In this document: piece after piece, positions 33,642 to 42,135 of the stretch | How the letters are laid out: every line of letters begins with the position of its first letter | Numbering within the stretch: the stretch's first letter is position 1 | Source: Jeotgalibacillus campisalis | Lineage (GTDB): Bacteria; Bacillota; Bacilli; Bacillales; Jeotgalibacillaceae | NCBI RefSeq assembly: GCF_000829515.1 | Contig: NZ_JXRR01000022.1 | Coordinates: forward strand, 62,001-126,000 | Length of the DNA: 64,000 nucleotides | Direction of reading: 5' to 3' | Position numbers and translations under genes: made by a program | The notes under the pieces: generated by a model | Seen by the model: the letters and a program-made list of their open reading frames with translations, nothing else | Database searches by the model: none | What the model was told of the DNA's origin: nothing

Positions 33642-34724
33642 ATGGATAGAAAAACGTTTAAAAAGAAAACTAAAGGGAGAAAATTGAAGAAACGTGTCAT
33701 TATGATACTTCTGCCAATTTTACTTTTAGCTTTTTCAGCACTAGGCTATAGCGGCTATTTGTATTATAAAGCAAAGAATGCTGCTGACGGCTCATATGAA
33801 GCGCTAGAAGGACGGGCACAATCCGGGATGCGGGATGAAATGGTAGACCCTGCTACTGACAATGTATCCGTTTTGTTCTTAGGGATTGATGAAAGTGAAA
33901 AAAGATCGGGCTCAGCTGGATTTGAAGGAGGAAACACGCGGTCGGATGCAATGATCCTTGCTACTCTCAATAATAAAGATAAATCCGTAAAACTCCTTAG
34001 CATTCCTCGTGATACCCTGACGTATATACCTGAAGCTGGAATAGAAGATAAAATTAATCATGCTCATGCTTACGGTGGTCCGAATGCTTCAATGAACGCT
34101 GTCGAAGAATTACTGGATGTTCCCGTTGACTATTATGTCAGAATGAATTTTTATGCTTTTATCGATGTAGTGGAAGCACTGGATGGAGTCGAAGTGGATG
34201 TCCCATTCGATATGAAAGAAATGGACTCTGAAGACAGCTACAATGCGATTGAATTAAAAGAAGGGCGCCAGGTATTAAACGGAGAAGAAGCACTGGCATT
34301 CTCACGCACACGTTCTTATGACAGTGACATCGCACGCGGAGGCCGGCAGTTAGAGGTAATGGAAGCAATCTTAGATAAATCTACTTCTATTGGTTCGATA
34401 AATAATTATGCCAATGTCATTGAAGCCATTGGCGACAATATGAAAACAAATATGCGCTTCAGCGAAATGAAGTCATTTATCGCTTATGCCGCCAATTCTG
34501 ATTTGACCGTTGATATGAAAACACTTCAAGGTGATGGTGTGATGTACAATGGCGTATACTTCTACCAACCTTATGAAGATGATTTAGAAAGAGTCAAAGC
34601 TGAACTTCGGGAGCATTTGGATATGCCGCTTCTTGCTTCCAATCATGTTAACGAGGAAGATTCATCTGAATTCGATCATTCAGATGAATCTTCAGAAGAT
34701 ACCTCTACAGATTCAAATTGGTAA
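33642..34724 (+). CDS. LytR-CpsA-Psr (LCP) family wall-polymer ligase
   Basis: 360 residues from ATG 33642 (an AAAGGAG lies 12 nt away, slightly far; the alternative ATG at 33600 has no ribosome site). A basic N-terminus and one membrane anchor (about residues 15-40) lead to the extracellular LCP domain, with 'VLFLGIDESE', 'RSDAMILATLN', 'LLSIPRDTLTYIP' and 'KINHAHAYGG'. The Arg and Asp residues that grip the polyprenyl-phosphate donor are present. The C-terminus is S/D/E-rich. LCP enzymes attach wall teichoic acid or capsule chains to peptidoglycan. Position after yvyE equals yvhJ (tagV), close to tagO. Confidence 0.92.
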   Translation: MDRKTFKKKTKGRKLKKRVIMILLPILLLAFSALGYSGYLYYKAKNAADGSYEALEGRAQSGMRDEMVDPATDNVSVLFLGIDESEKRSGSAGFEGGNTRSDAMILATLNNKDKSVKLLSIPRDTLTYIPEAGIEDKINHAHAYGGPNASMNAVEELLDVPVDYYVRMNFYAFIDVVEALDGVEVDVPFDMKEMDSEDSYNAIELKEGRQVLNGEEALAFSRTRSYDSDIARGGRQLEVMEAILDKSTSIGSINNYANVIEAIGDNMKTNMRFSEMKSFIAYAANSDLTVDMKTLQGDGVMYNGVYFYQPYEDDLERVKAELREHLDMPLLASNHVNEEDSSEFDHSDESSEDTSTDSNW

Positions 34725-34750
34725 AACGAGATTATAATTAAAGATTACAG

Positions 34751-34799
34751 AAAAGCCACCTAGACTTCCCTCATTAAGGGAGAACTGGTGGCTTTTTCT
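34751..34799 (+). terminator. Terminator of the LCP gene
   Basis: Arms AAAAGCCACC and GGTGGCTTTT with an inner TCCCT/AGGGA pair, then T residues. Confidence 0.9.
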
Positions 34800-34822
34800 A
34801 TTGAATGAAACTTAAGAACATA

Positions 34823-34860
34823 CAAAAGAATGTCAGGAGAACCTGACATTCTTTGTGATT
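34823..34860 (-). terminator. Hairpin after the CWB2-PPC gene
   Basis: Arms AAGAATGTCAGG and CCTGACATTCTT with loop AGAA or TTCT, followed on the minus strand by TTGTATG. It lies about 50 nt past the stop at 34908. Confidence 0.7.
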
Positions 34861-34907
34861 AATCAACGCTGAAGAAAATTGTGTCCTCTTTTACGCCGTT
34901 ACTAGAA

Positions 34908-36296
34908 TTAATTGATTGATTTAAGCTCATCTTCTACTTTTTCACTTATCACACCAGTACCGCCGTAAATAGTGTAATAGAATGTACCGCGATCAGCAAA
35001 AAGTTGTTTTACTGAAGCAGGAAGGCTGTTTTTCTTAGTCAACAGGACAGGTTCTCCATATTGAGCAGAAAGTACAGATCCTGTTAGAGCATCTGCAAAG
35101 TTTTGTCCAGTTGCCAGACTTGCATAGCTTGCATCAATTTTCAGCTGCTTGACAACCTGAACAGATGTTTCATAACGGTCTTTCCCGCCAATACGTTTTG
35201 GATTAGGAAGCTGTTTGTATACCTCTGTCGAAACAACACCTTTTCCGCCAATAATCCAGCTGTCATTATAATCCTTTACAATGTCAGCCGTTGCTGCAGG
35301 AAGTGAATTCTTTTTTGATAAAAGGATTGGGCTTTCCATAAATGCCGCATAAGAAGCGATGGATAGAGCATCCGGATAATTGCTTCCGTTTACGACATAT
35401 GCAGTTTCATTATTAGGTAATTCTTCTGCAATTAAAGCAGCTGTTTCATATCTGTCTTTTCCTGAAATACGAGTGGTTTCAATACCCATCGTATCTTCCA
35501 GGTAGCTTTGGATGCTATCTGAAACAGCATAGGATCCTCCCACGATCGTGATGCGTTCTGGATTAAAATATTCAATTGCTTCTTCTACTACATTAGGAAT
35601 AGAGTTGTTTTTTGTTAATAGAATAGGAGCTTCTAAATGATAAGCAAGTGGTGAAGCAGCAAGCGCATCAGGAAAATCGGTTCCTGTTGCAAGAACTAGT
35701 TCAGCCGTGTCTCCTTCATACCAGCCAGCTTTTGCTATTTCAACAGCAGTAGCATAGCGGTCTTTTCCTGAAATTCTATCAATTGTTGGCTCATCTGAAA
35801 ATACACTAGTTTGCAAGAAATAGCCTTCTTCTTCTGCTGCATTGTTTTCATCTGTAACATTTAGATAGTATGTTCCAGGTTCAAGCTCTGTATAAAGATC
35901 ATAGAAGCCGCTCTCATCGTCAAATGCTTCCTCAGGATCTAATTCGCTTTTGTCAGAATTAAATAACTCTACTTTTAGGTCCATGCTGCTAGTATCAGCA
36001 TTTGGATAAGCAGTGCTTACAAAATATGACGGTTCAGTTCCTGTTACCTCAATTTTAAAGTAGTCTTTGTCGTCAGCTGGCAGATCGCCTGTTACGAAAC
36101 TATCTACATCAATTTGATTGGCTTGTTCAAATGAATTGTTGGGTTCAGTTTCTGTTGAGGATCCCGCTTCCATCTTATTTAACCTTGGTTCTGGGCTCTC
36201 CTGGTCCGTGCTGTCCCCATTTGCAAATGCTGACTGACCAACAACTAAACTTCCTACTAGTGCTAATGATGTAACCAAGCTCCACTTACTTTTCAT
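34908..36296 (-). CDS. Secreted PPC-domain protein with three CWB2 wall-binding repeats
   Basis: 462 residues. Signal peptide (1-25, ending SAFA), then a bacterial pre-peptidase C-terminal (PPC) domain (about 48-165: 'TETEPNNSFEQANQID', 'LEPGTYYLNVT'). Three CWB2 repeats follow (about 172-460), beginning 'IDRISGKDRYATAVEIA', 'TRISGKDRYETAALIA' and 'KRIGGKDRYETSVQVV'. CWB2 triplets bind anionic wall polymers in clostridia. No catalytic domain is visible, so it may be a wall-bound scaffold or ligand binder. A WalR-type box lies 45 nt upstream. The nearest downstream gene is on the other strand. Confidence 0.9.
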   Translation of the reverse strand: MKSKWSLVTSLALVGSLVVGQSAFANGDSTDQESPEPRLNKMEAGSSTETEPNNSFEQANQIDVDSFVTGDLPADDKDYFKIEVTGTEPSYFVSTAYPNADTSSMDLKVELFNSDKSELDPEEAFDDESGFYDLYTELEPGTYYLNVTDENNAAEEEGYFLQTSVFSDEPTIDRISGKDRYATAVEIAKAGWYEGDTAELVLATGTDFPDALAASPLAYHLEAPILLTKNNSIPNVVEEAIEYFNPERITIVGGSYAVSDSIQSYLEDTMGIETTRISGKDRYETAALIAEELPNNETAYVVNGSNYPDALSIASYAAFMESPILLSKKNSLPAATADIVKDYNDSWIIGGKGVVSTEVYKQLPNPKRIGGKDRYETSVQVVKQLKIDASYASLATGQNFADALTGSVLSAQYGEPVLLTKKNSLPASVKQLFADRGTFYYTIYGGTGVISEKVEDELKSIN

Positions 36297-36340
36297 TTTC
36301 TCACTTCTCCCCGCATAGAATAGTGTAGTGTAATCGACAT

Positions 36341-36357
36341 TTTACGATTAGATTACA
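36341..36357 (-). promoter_or_regulatory. WalR-type box upstream of the CWB2-PPC gene
   Basis: On the minus strand TGTAAT-N5-CGTAAA, one mismatch to the WalR consensus TGTWAH-N5-TGTWAH. Confidence 0.6.
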
Positions 36358-36435
36358 TTAAAAATTATATAGTAGTCGATGAGATATATCTATATTTTTA
36401 GAATATAATGTTAATAAAATAAAATCTTTACAAAA

Positions 36436-36475
36436 AAACTGGATAAAAACCATAATGGCTTTTACCCAGTTAAAA
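36436..36475 (-). terminator. Terminator of tagO
   Basis: Minus-strand arms AACTGGGTAAAAGCC and GGTTTTTATCCAGTT (with mismatches), then TTTTTG. Confidence 0.8.
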
Positions 36476-36497
36476 ATGAAACTCTCTTAAACTGTAT

Positions 36498-37541
36498 TTA
36501 CTTTCCTCTAGTGCGGACAAAGTTTAAAAATGGTTTTTGTTCTTTGCCTAATAAACCAATACTTTCGACAATTAGACCGATTGCAACCAGAACGACTGCG
36601 ATTACCAGTAATGCCCCCCACAGTGTGGACTGTGAGAAAATAAATGCTGACATACTGAACATCGTAGCAATCCCATAAATAATTAATACTGTTTCCTTAT
36701 GAGAAAAACCAGCATTTAAAAGACAATGGTGTAAATGCGATTTATCTGGAGCAGAAATTGGCTTTTTGTTAACGATTCTTCTGATGATCGCAAAAAATGT
36801 ATCAGAGATTGGAACACCTAGTATTAGAATCGGAACAAGAAGCGAAATGACTGTAACGTTTTTAAAGCCAAGCAGTGCTAAAACTGAAATCATAAATCCT
36901 AAAAATAAGGATCCAGTATCACCCATAAAGATTTTTGCCGGATGGAAATTGTACACTAAAAATCCAATTGTACTTGCCGCAAGGATCGCTCCTATCATTG
37001 CCACGTATGTGTCACCCATAATAATGGCCATACCGGATATTGTAATTAAAGCGATTGAAGAAACACCAGCTGCAAGACCGTCCAGTCCATCAATCAGATT
37101 AACGGCATTTGTAATCCCTATAATCCATAGAAGAGTTAGTGGAATTGCCAGGTAGCCAAATTCCATTCTGCCTCCAAAAGGAAGGTTAATGAATTCTACC
37201 TGAACGCCTCCCCACAAAATGACTGTAAGTGCAGCGATAACTTGTCCGAGCACTTTAAGTTTCGGTGAAAGCTGAAAACGGTCATCAAGTGCACCTGTTA
37301 AAATAATGATGCTTGCTCCTACCACAATCGGCCAAGTATATTGACCTGCGGGCTGCGTCACGATAAGCGCGATAATGAAGCTGAAAAATATTGCTAAGCC
37401 TCCCATACGAGGCATGATTTTTTTGTGAACTTTTCTAGCATCCGGGGTATCGGTAGCGCCAATAGCAATTGCGAACTTCTTTACTAATGGAGTTAAAATA
37501 ATCGATAAAACCAAAGCCATGACAATACCTACATATAACAT
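36498..37541 (-). CDS. tagO: Undecaprenyl-phosphate GlcNAc-1-phosphate transferase TagO/WecA
   Basis: 347 residues with about eleven membrane segments. The family residues are visible: 'DTPDARKVHKKIMPRMGG' near the N-terminus, 'NAVNLIDGLDGLAAG' (the Asp-rich metal site), 'NFHPAKIFMGDTGSLFLGF' and the His motif 'HLHHCLL'. It loads GlcNAc-phosphate onto undecaprenyl phosphate, the first lipid-linked step of wall teichoic acid or related polymers. AAAGGAGG precedes ATG 37541. It lies upstream of nothing on its strand and downstream of the glycosyltransferase block, so all these genes run the same way. Confidence 0.95.
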   Translation of the reverse strand: MLYVGIVMALVLSIILTPLVKKFAIAIGATDTPDARKVHKKIMPRMGGLAIFFSFIIALIVTQPAGQYTWPIVVGASIIILTGALDDRFQLSPKLKVLGQVIAALTVILWGGVQVEFINLPFGGRMEFGYLAIPLTLLWIIGITNAVNLIDGLDGLAAGVSSIALITISGMAIIMGDTYVAMIGAILAASTIGFLVYNFHPAKIFMGDTGSLFLGFMISVLALLGFKNVTVISLLVPILILGVPISDTFFAIIRRIVNKKPISAPDKSHLHHCLLNAGFSHKETVLIIYGIATMFSMSAFIFSQSTLWGALLVIAVVLVAIGLIVESIGLLGKEQKPFLNFVRTRGK

Positions 37542-37708
37542 GCCTTACCTCCTTTACTGCCCAATTGCATTCTATTTATTCCAGTAAACTATTTTACGTT
37601 TGCATTCCATAGTACATTATACCATCTTCAGAAGAAATTAAAACAATATCTTCGACTGTGTTTGCTTTTCGTCAACTATATAGACGTATGGGCTTCTCAG
37701 AAGTTTCA

Positions 37709-38806
37709 TTATTTCAACATTTTATTATATTCTTCAAGGAGGGATTGCTGCAGGTGCTGCAAGGAAAAATGACTTTGTGCAAAGCTTCTCAGTTTCTTTC
37801 CTTTTTCTTCTAATTCTCCGGCTTTCTTCAAGCTGTATGCTTCCTTTAAAGCACTGGCTAGTTCTTCATGGTCATCGATCGAAACTACCCAGCCATAAGA
37901 AGGATCAGGAATTAAGGAGCGGACACCGCCTACATCAGTCGTAATGACCGTTGTTTCTTCGCGAGCAGACTCGAGTAATACTAAAGGGAAGCTCTCGCTT
38001 TTTGACGTTAATAACGACACATCTGAAAGAGACAAAAGAGCGTCAATATCCGTTCTGAATCCCATGAAGCGTACATTTTCCTCGATATTTAACTTTTTTG
38101 CTTCATTTATTAGGGAAGTTTTCAGATCACCTTCACCTACAATAAGGACGGTCAGGTCCATTTCATCTTTTACAGCTGCAATTGCTTTAAACAGAACAGA
38201 ATGGCCTTTTACTGGGTGAAGCCGCGCAACAATTGCAGCGACAAAATCATCTTCAGTCAATGATAAGCTTGCTCTGTCACCCATTATTTTTCCCCGATCA
38301 AATGAAATTCCATTGTATATGGAAACAATTTTTCTGTCAGGAATACCATAATTCATTAACATTGTTTTAAATCGATCAGAAACGGCAAATAGTCTATCTG
38401 TTTTTGCAAGTGACCATTTGTTAAGCGCAGAAAATAGTGTGCTCAATTTTTTGTTATGCATAAAATCCAGGTCAGGATCACTATGCACGGTCACCGCCCA
38501 TTTAGCCTGCAGATTCTTTTTAATTAAACGGACAAACAGGTTAGCCCTGGCTCCATGACTGTGAACAATATCAACCTGATTCGAGTGAATAAAGGCCTTA
38601 AACTTTTTTAAGAAAGAAAGATCATATCTGTTTTTTTGTTCCATTAATTTAACATTTATGCCTTCTTGGAGGGCTTCTTCATAGAGTTTTCCTTTTTGAA
38701 AAACAAGAAGCATCATCTCATGTGATGATTCACCCCGGAAAAGAGATAAAAGATGATTTTTTGATCCTCCTGTTTCACCGCCGCTGATTACGTGAAGAAT
38801 CTTCAT
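37709..38806 (-). CDS. GT4-type glycosyltransferase
   Basis: 365 residues with a GT-B layout: an N-terminal 'VISGGETGGSKNHLLSLF' glycine loop, 'VDIVHSHGARANLFVRL', and a C-terminal 'AIVARLHPVKGHSVLFKAI' with 'SDVSLLTSKSESFPLVLLE', which holds the EX7E-type nucleotide-sugar site. Cytosolic, peripheral to the membrane. It should add a sugar to the lipid-linked chain started by TagO and the TagA-family enzyme encoded 1 nt upstream. Donor and acceptor cannot be told from sequence. Confidence 0.9.
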   Translation of the reverse strand: MKILHVISGGETGGSKNHLLSLFRGESSHEMMLLVFQKGKLYEEALQEGINVKLMEQKNRYDLSFLKKFKAFIHSNQVDIVHSHGARANLFVRLIKKNLQAKWAVTVHSDPDLDFMHNKKLSTLFSALNKWSLAKTDRLFAVSDRFKTMLMNYGIPDRKIVSIYNGISFDRGKIMGDRASLSLTEDDFVAAIVARLHPVKGHSVLFKAIAAVKDEMDLTVLIVGEGDLKTSLINEAKKLNIEENVRFMGFRTDIDALLSLSDVSLLTSKSESFPLVLLESAREETTVITTDVGGVRSLIPDPSYGWVVSIDDHEELASALKEAYSLKKAGELEEKGKKLRSFAQSHFSLQHLQQSLLEEYNKMLK

Positions 38807-38807
38807 C

Positions 38808-39542
38808 TTACTTATTTCCTTTTCGGAATTTTTCTTTAAGGACCAGAAGCAGGAATTTAGGCAAAGCGAGCTGCCGTTTTAGTCTCGACGGCTGACTGAT
38901 TAGACGGTATAGCCACTCCAGGCCAAATTTTCTAAAGATGTAAGGAGCTCTTTTAACATTCCCGCTGAAGACATCAAAGCTTCCGCCCACCCCTTGAAAG
39001 ATGGCTGCAGACATTCTGCTCATGTTGCGGTCTATGAAAAGTTCCTGCCTTGGACTGCCGAGGGCAACAAACACGATGTCCGGTTTCACCTCGTTTATTC
39101 GGTCCACAATCACTTCTTCATCTTTTTCATATCCATTTATATATCCTGCCACTTGAAGGTTCGGGTAGCTTTGCTGTATTTTATCAATGGCTTTTACCAC
39201 TGTTTCTTCTTTGGCACCGTAAAAAAATACTTTATGATTTTTTTCGTTGGCCAGCTGCAGTAGGTTCTCCATCATTCCTACACCGGTTATTCTCCATCTG
39301 ATCGAGCCTTTTAACAATTTGGACGCGATTGATACGCCTACACCATCAGGAATTTGATAAGCAGATTGGTTCAACAGACTGGCAAGGTTGCCGTCTTTTT
39401 GAGCCATCATAATCTTTTCAGGGTTAATAGCAACAATTCTGCCTTTGTCTCTGCTGTGAATGCGCCGTTCAATATCCTCAAGCAGCGTGTCGATTGGCAA
39501 AGCTGTTACCTTCACCCCTAATATACTTTCTTTTGAAGTCAT
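38808..39542 (-). CDS. WecG/TagA/CpsF family glycosyltransferase
   Basis: 244 residues. 'AINPEKIMMAQKDG', 'YQIPDGVGVSIASKLL', 'ALGSPRQELFI' and 'FQGVGGSFDVFSGNVKRAP' are characteristic. Family members use GlcNAc-PP-undecaprenol as acceptor: TagA adds ManNAc (teichoic acid linkage unit) and WecG adds ManNAcA (enterobacterial common antigen). A WecC-type dehydrogenase gene stands 48 nt upstream, so ManNAcA transfer is a real alternative to ManNAc. The basic C-terminus should contact the membrane. Confidence 0.92.
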   Translation of the reverse strand: MTSKESILGVKVTALPIDTLLEDIERRIHSRDKGRIVAINPEKIMMAQKDGNLASLLNQSAYQIPDGVGVSIASKLLKGSIRWRITGVGMMENLLQLANEKNHKVFFYGAKEETVVKAIDKIQQSYPNLQVAGYINGYEKDEEVIVDRINEVKPDIVFVALGSPRQELFIDRNMSRMSAAIFQGVGGSFDVFSGNVKRAPYIFRKFGLEWLYRLISQPSRLKRQLALPKFLLLVLKEKFRKGNK

Positions 39543-39590
39543 AGAACTTTCCTGCCTCTCTTGGTCTTCACTTTAACAAGGCTGAAAACA

Positions 39591-40865
39591 TTAAATGTTT
39601 TTAGAATCACCAAGTTTGTATACTTTAAATTCATTTTCTTCCCATTTAACACGGTCAATACAATTTTTCGTATCAAATACCACCGGGCTTGAAACTTGTT
39701 TGCGCAATGCTTTTAGATCAAGCTCTTTGAAAACTTGGTGGTCCGTTAAAATAAGCAGTAAATCAGCATCTGCTGCCGCTTCTTCAAAAGAATCAGTTTG
39801 CTCTTCAAACTCAATTTTACTTGCATGAGGATCATAAGCGGTAAAGTGGACACCCTGAGTTCTAAGATGCTTAATAACTTCCATTGATGGACTTTCACGC
39901 ATATCGTCTATATTGGCTTTAAACGCAAGGCCAAGCACAGCCACTTTTCCTTCTGGTGTACCATTATTTTCAAGGATCAATTTAGCCCGCTCTGCCGTAT
40001 ATGAAGGCATTGAATCGTTTGTATTTCTTGCAAGATGAATAATATTCGCAAGATCCGGCTGTTTTTCAACGAGGAACCACGGATCTACCGCTATACAATG
40101 ACCGCCTACACCAGGTCCGGGAAGATGGATGTTTACACGCGGATGGAAATTTGCAAAGTTAATCGCTTCCCATACGTTCACACCAATCTGATCACTAATT
40201 TTAGCTAATTCATTGGCAAAAGCGATATTGATATCTCGGTACGTATTTTCAATCACTTTAACTAATTCAGCTGTCGTAGCGTCTGTAATATGAATTTTTC
40301 CTTTTACAAATGTTTCATACAATTCAACTGTCATATCTGATGACACGGAATTAATACCGCCTACGATTCGATCATTTTCAACAAGCTCAGTGAATACCTT
40401 GCCAGGGATTACACGTTCAGGTGAATGGGAAATGTATAGCTCGTCCCCTATTGCAAGACCAGTTTCCTCAAGAATTGGAATCATTACATCTTCCACCGTT
40501 CTTGGCGGAACTGTTGATTCAAGAATAACTAAATTGCCTTTTTGAACAACCGGGACAATGGATTTCGTTGCTTCTTCTACATAGCGAAGATTTGCTGTTT
40601 TATCTTCATTAATTGGAGAAGGTACAGCAATAATATAAATATCAGCTTCTGTCGGTGTTTTTGACACAGTAAATGTCTGTTTCTCAATAGCAGAATTCAA
40701 TAATTCCTTTAAGCCGGGTTCAATAATATGAACCTCACCTTTCGACAAGCTGTCGATAACGGAATCATTTACATCTACCCCATGTACTTCAAAGCCATTA
40801 TTTGCAAACATAACAGACGTTGGTAAACCAATATATCCTAATCCTATAACGCATATCTTTTTCAT
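39591..40865 (-). CDS. UDP-N-acetyl-mannosamine dehydrogenase (WecC type)
   Basis: 424 residues from ATG 40865 (AGGAG 7 nt upstream; the ATG at 40868 is too close). The N-terminal Rossmann motif is 'CVIGLGYIGLPTSVMFANNG'; the middle has 'ENTYRDINIAFANELA'; the catalytic Cys lies in 'GPGVGGHCIAVDPWF'; the C-terminal UDP-binding part has 'VAVLGLAFKANIDDMRESPS'. The 'GHCIAVDPWF' form is typical of WecC rather than UDP-glucose dehydrogenase. It would make UDP-ManNAcA by two NAD-linked oxidations. The 2-epimerase that makes UDP-ManNAc is not in this window. Confidence 0.9.
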   Translation of the reverse strand: MKKICVIGLGYIGLPTSVMFANNGFEVHGVDVNDSVIDSLSKGEVHIIEPGLKELLNSAIEKQTFTVSKTPTEADIYIIAVPSPINEDKTANLRYVEEATKSIVPVVQKGNLVILESTVPPRTVEDVMIPILEETGLAIGDELYISHSPERVIPGKVFTELVENDRIVGGINSVSSDMTVELYETFVKGKIHITDATTAELVKVIENTYRDINIAFANELAKISDQIGVNVWEAINFANFHPRVNIHLPGPGVGGHCIAVDPWFLVEKQPDLANIIHLARNTNDSMPSYTAERAKLILENNGTPEGKVAVLGLAFKANIDDMRESPSMEVIKHLRTQGVHFTAYDPHASKIEFEEQTDSFEEAAADADLLLILTDHQVFKELDLKALRKQVSSPVVFDTKNCIDRVKWEENEFKVYKLGDSKNI

Positions 40866-40965
40866 CATAAAACTCCTTATCCATTCGTATAAACCATTGA
40901 AAATTATACATAGTTTCTAGCTTATTGTAAAACATCAATCGACTTCTTTAACCAAATAATGCTAA

Positions 40966-42003
40966 TTAGTATGAATCAACATCGCCTTGCGTAACATACC
41001 AATTAGAAGAATTGTAAATCAATGAAGGATCAAGCTTATTATTCATTGATTTCGCCACCAGCGGCATCGGCCTGCTTACCCGAATAAATGTTAATTTCTT
41101 AAACAGTTTATCTTGTGCTGTGTTTGGCAAAGACCACACAGAAATCAAGTCGGCACCTTTCGTAATATGCTGCAGTGCGCTGCTCATGTCTTTCCTATTT
41201 TGCCCTTTATCAGGGAAGAATAAATCAATGACATGTATTAATTCCAGTTTCTCATTATTCTTTTCAATTATTTCTTTCTTTAAAACGATGTAACCAATCG
41301 CATCAGATTGATTCTCGACAATGTATACCTCATATGTTCGAGAAGGATGCGAGAAATAACGCCAATTAATGAATGATGCATTTCTTGTCAGCAGGATGTC
41401 ATGGTCCTTGCTTCCCTCTTCCCAAATGTGATCAATGCGTTTATCCGCTTGGTCCAATTTTGTTACCGTAAGAGCATCAGGCAGCTTGCGTTTGTTTTTT
41501 AAAGCTTTATCCATACTTTTAAAAATGAAAGATGCTTTACCTAAAAACGCAAAACGACTCATCGCTGCTTTTCCAGGAGACAAAACTTTTAAAAGCCTGG
41601 GAACATACGTAATTTCCTTGCCGTCCATATATCGAATAAATAAATCCTTTGCTTTAGGAGCAGGATATCCGTATACAAGGTCAATACCTTGAGCTTCGCA
41701 CTGCTGCATCAGGTGGTGAATAATTTTCTTATAGATGCCTTTGCCCTGGTGACTCGGATGAACCATGACATCCACCCGCTCTCCGAATAAAACAGAACGA
41801 TCTCCAACTTTTCCTTCAACAACTAAAATCGCTGCATGACCGACGATTTCCCCATCTTCTTCATAAACAGTGATCAAAGGCTTTCTGTTTAATGGATGCG
41901 AAAATTTCCATTGCCACTCAGCAAGACTCCGCTTGGATTTAAATACTTCATAAAAGAGCTCATTTATTTTGACTTCATCGTTTTCTTTATAATTCCTCAG
42001 CAA
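40966..42003 (-). CDS. GNAT-type acetyltransferase, two-lobed
   Basis: 345 residues starting at TTG 42003 behind AAAGGTGAG. The N-terminal half is a GNAT fold: 'YEEDGEIVGHAAILVVEG', then the acetyl-CoA site 'VMVHPSHQGKGIYKKIIHHL'. The second half ('LTRNASFINWRYFSHPSRTY', 'IGYIVLKKE') looks like a degenerate second GNAT/FemX-like lobe. Cytosolic. It may acetylate a sugar nucleotide or amino sugar for the polymer built by the neighbouring genes, but the acceptor is unknown. Confidence 0.82.
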   Translation of the reverse strand: MLRNYKENDEVKINELFYEVFKSKRSLAEWQWKFSHPLNRKPLITVYEEDGEIVGHAAILVVEGKVGDRSVLFGERVDVMVHPSHQGKGIYKKIIHHLMQQCEAQGIDLVYGYPAPKAKDLFIRYMDGKEITYVPRLLKVLSPGKAAMSRFAFLGKASFIFKSMDKALKNKRKLPDALTVTKLDQADKRIDHIWEEGSKDHDILLTRNASFINWRYFSHPSRTYEVYIVENQSDAIGYIVLKKEIIEKNNEKLELIHVIDLFFPDKGQNRKDMSSALQHITKGADLISVWSLPNTAQDKLFKKLTFIRVSRPMPLVAKSMNNKLDPSLIYNSSNWYVTQGDVDSY

Positions 42004-42087
42004 TTATAAACACTCACCTTTTTGGTTGATCACCGTTTATTATAATATACATATGGTGATTCGTGTCGAAGATTATATTATGTTTTG

Positions 42088-42131
42088 ATGACAAAAAAAC
42101 CGAATAATGCGTTCATTCGGTTTTTTTTGTC
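42088..42131. terminator. Terminator after the CWB2 lytic enzyme gene
   Basis: Arms AAAACCGAAT and ATTCGGTTTT around a 9-nt loop, with T runs on both sides, so it can work both ways. Confidence 0.9.
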
Positions 42132-42135
42132 ATAT

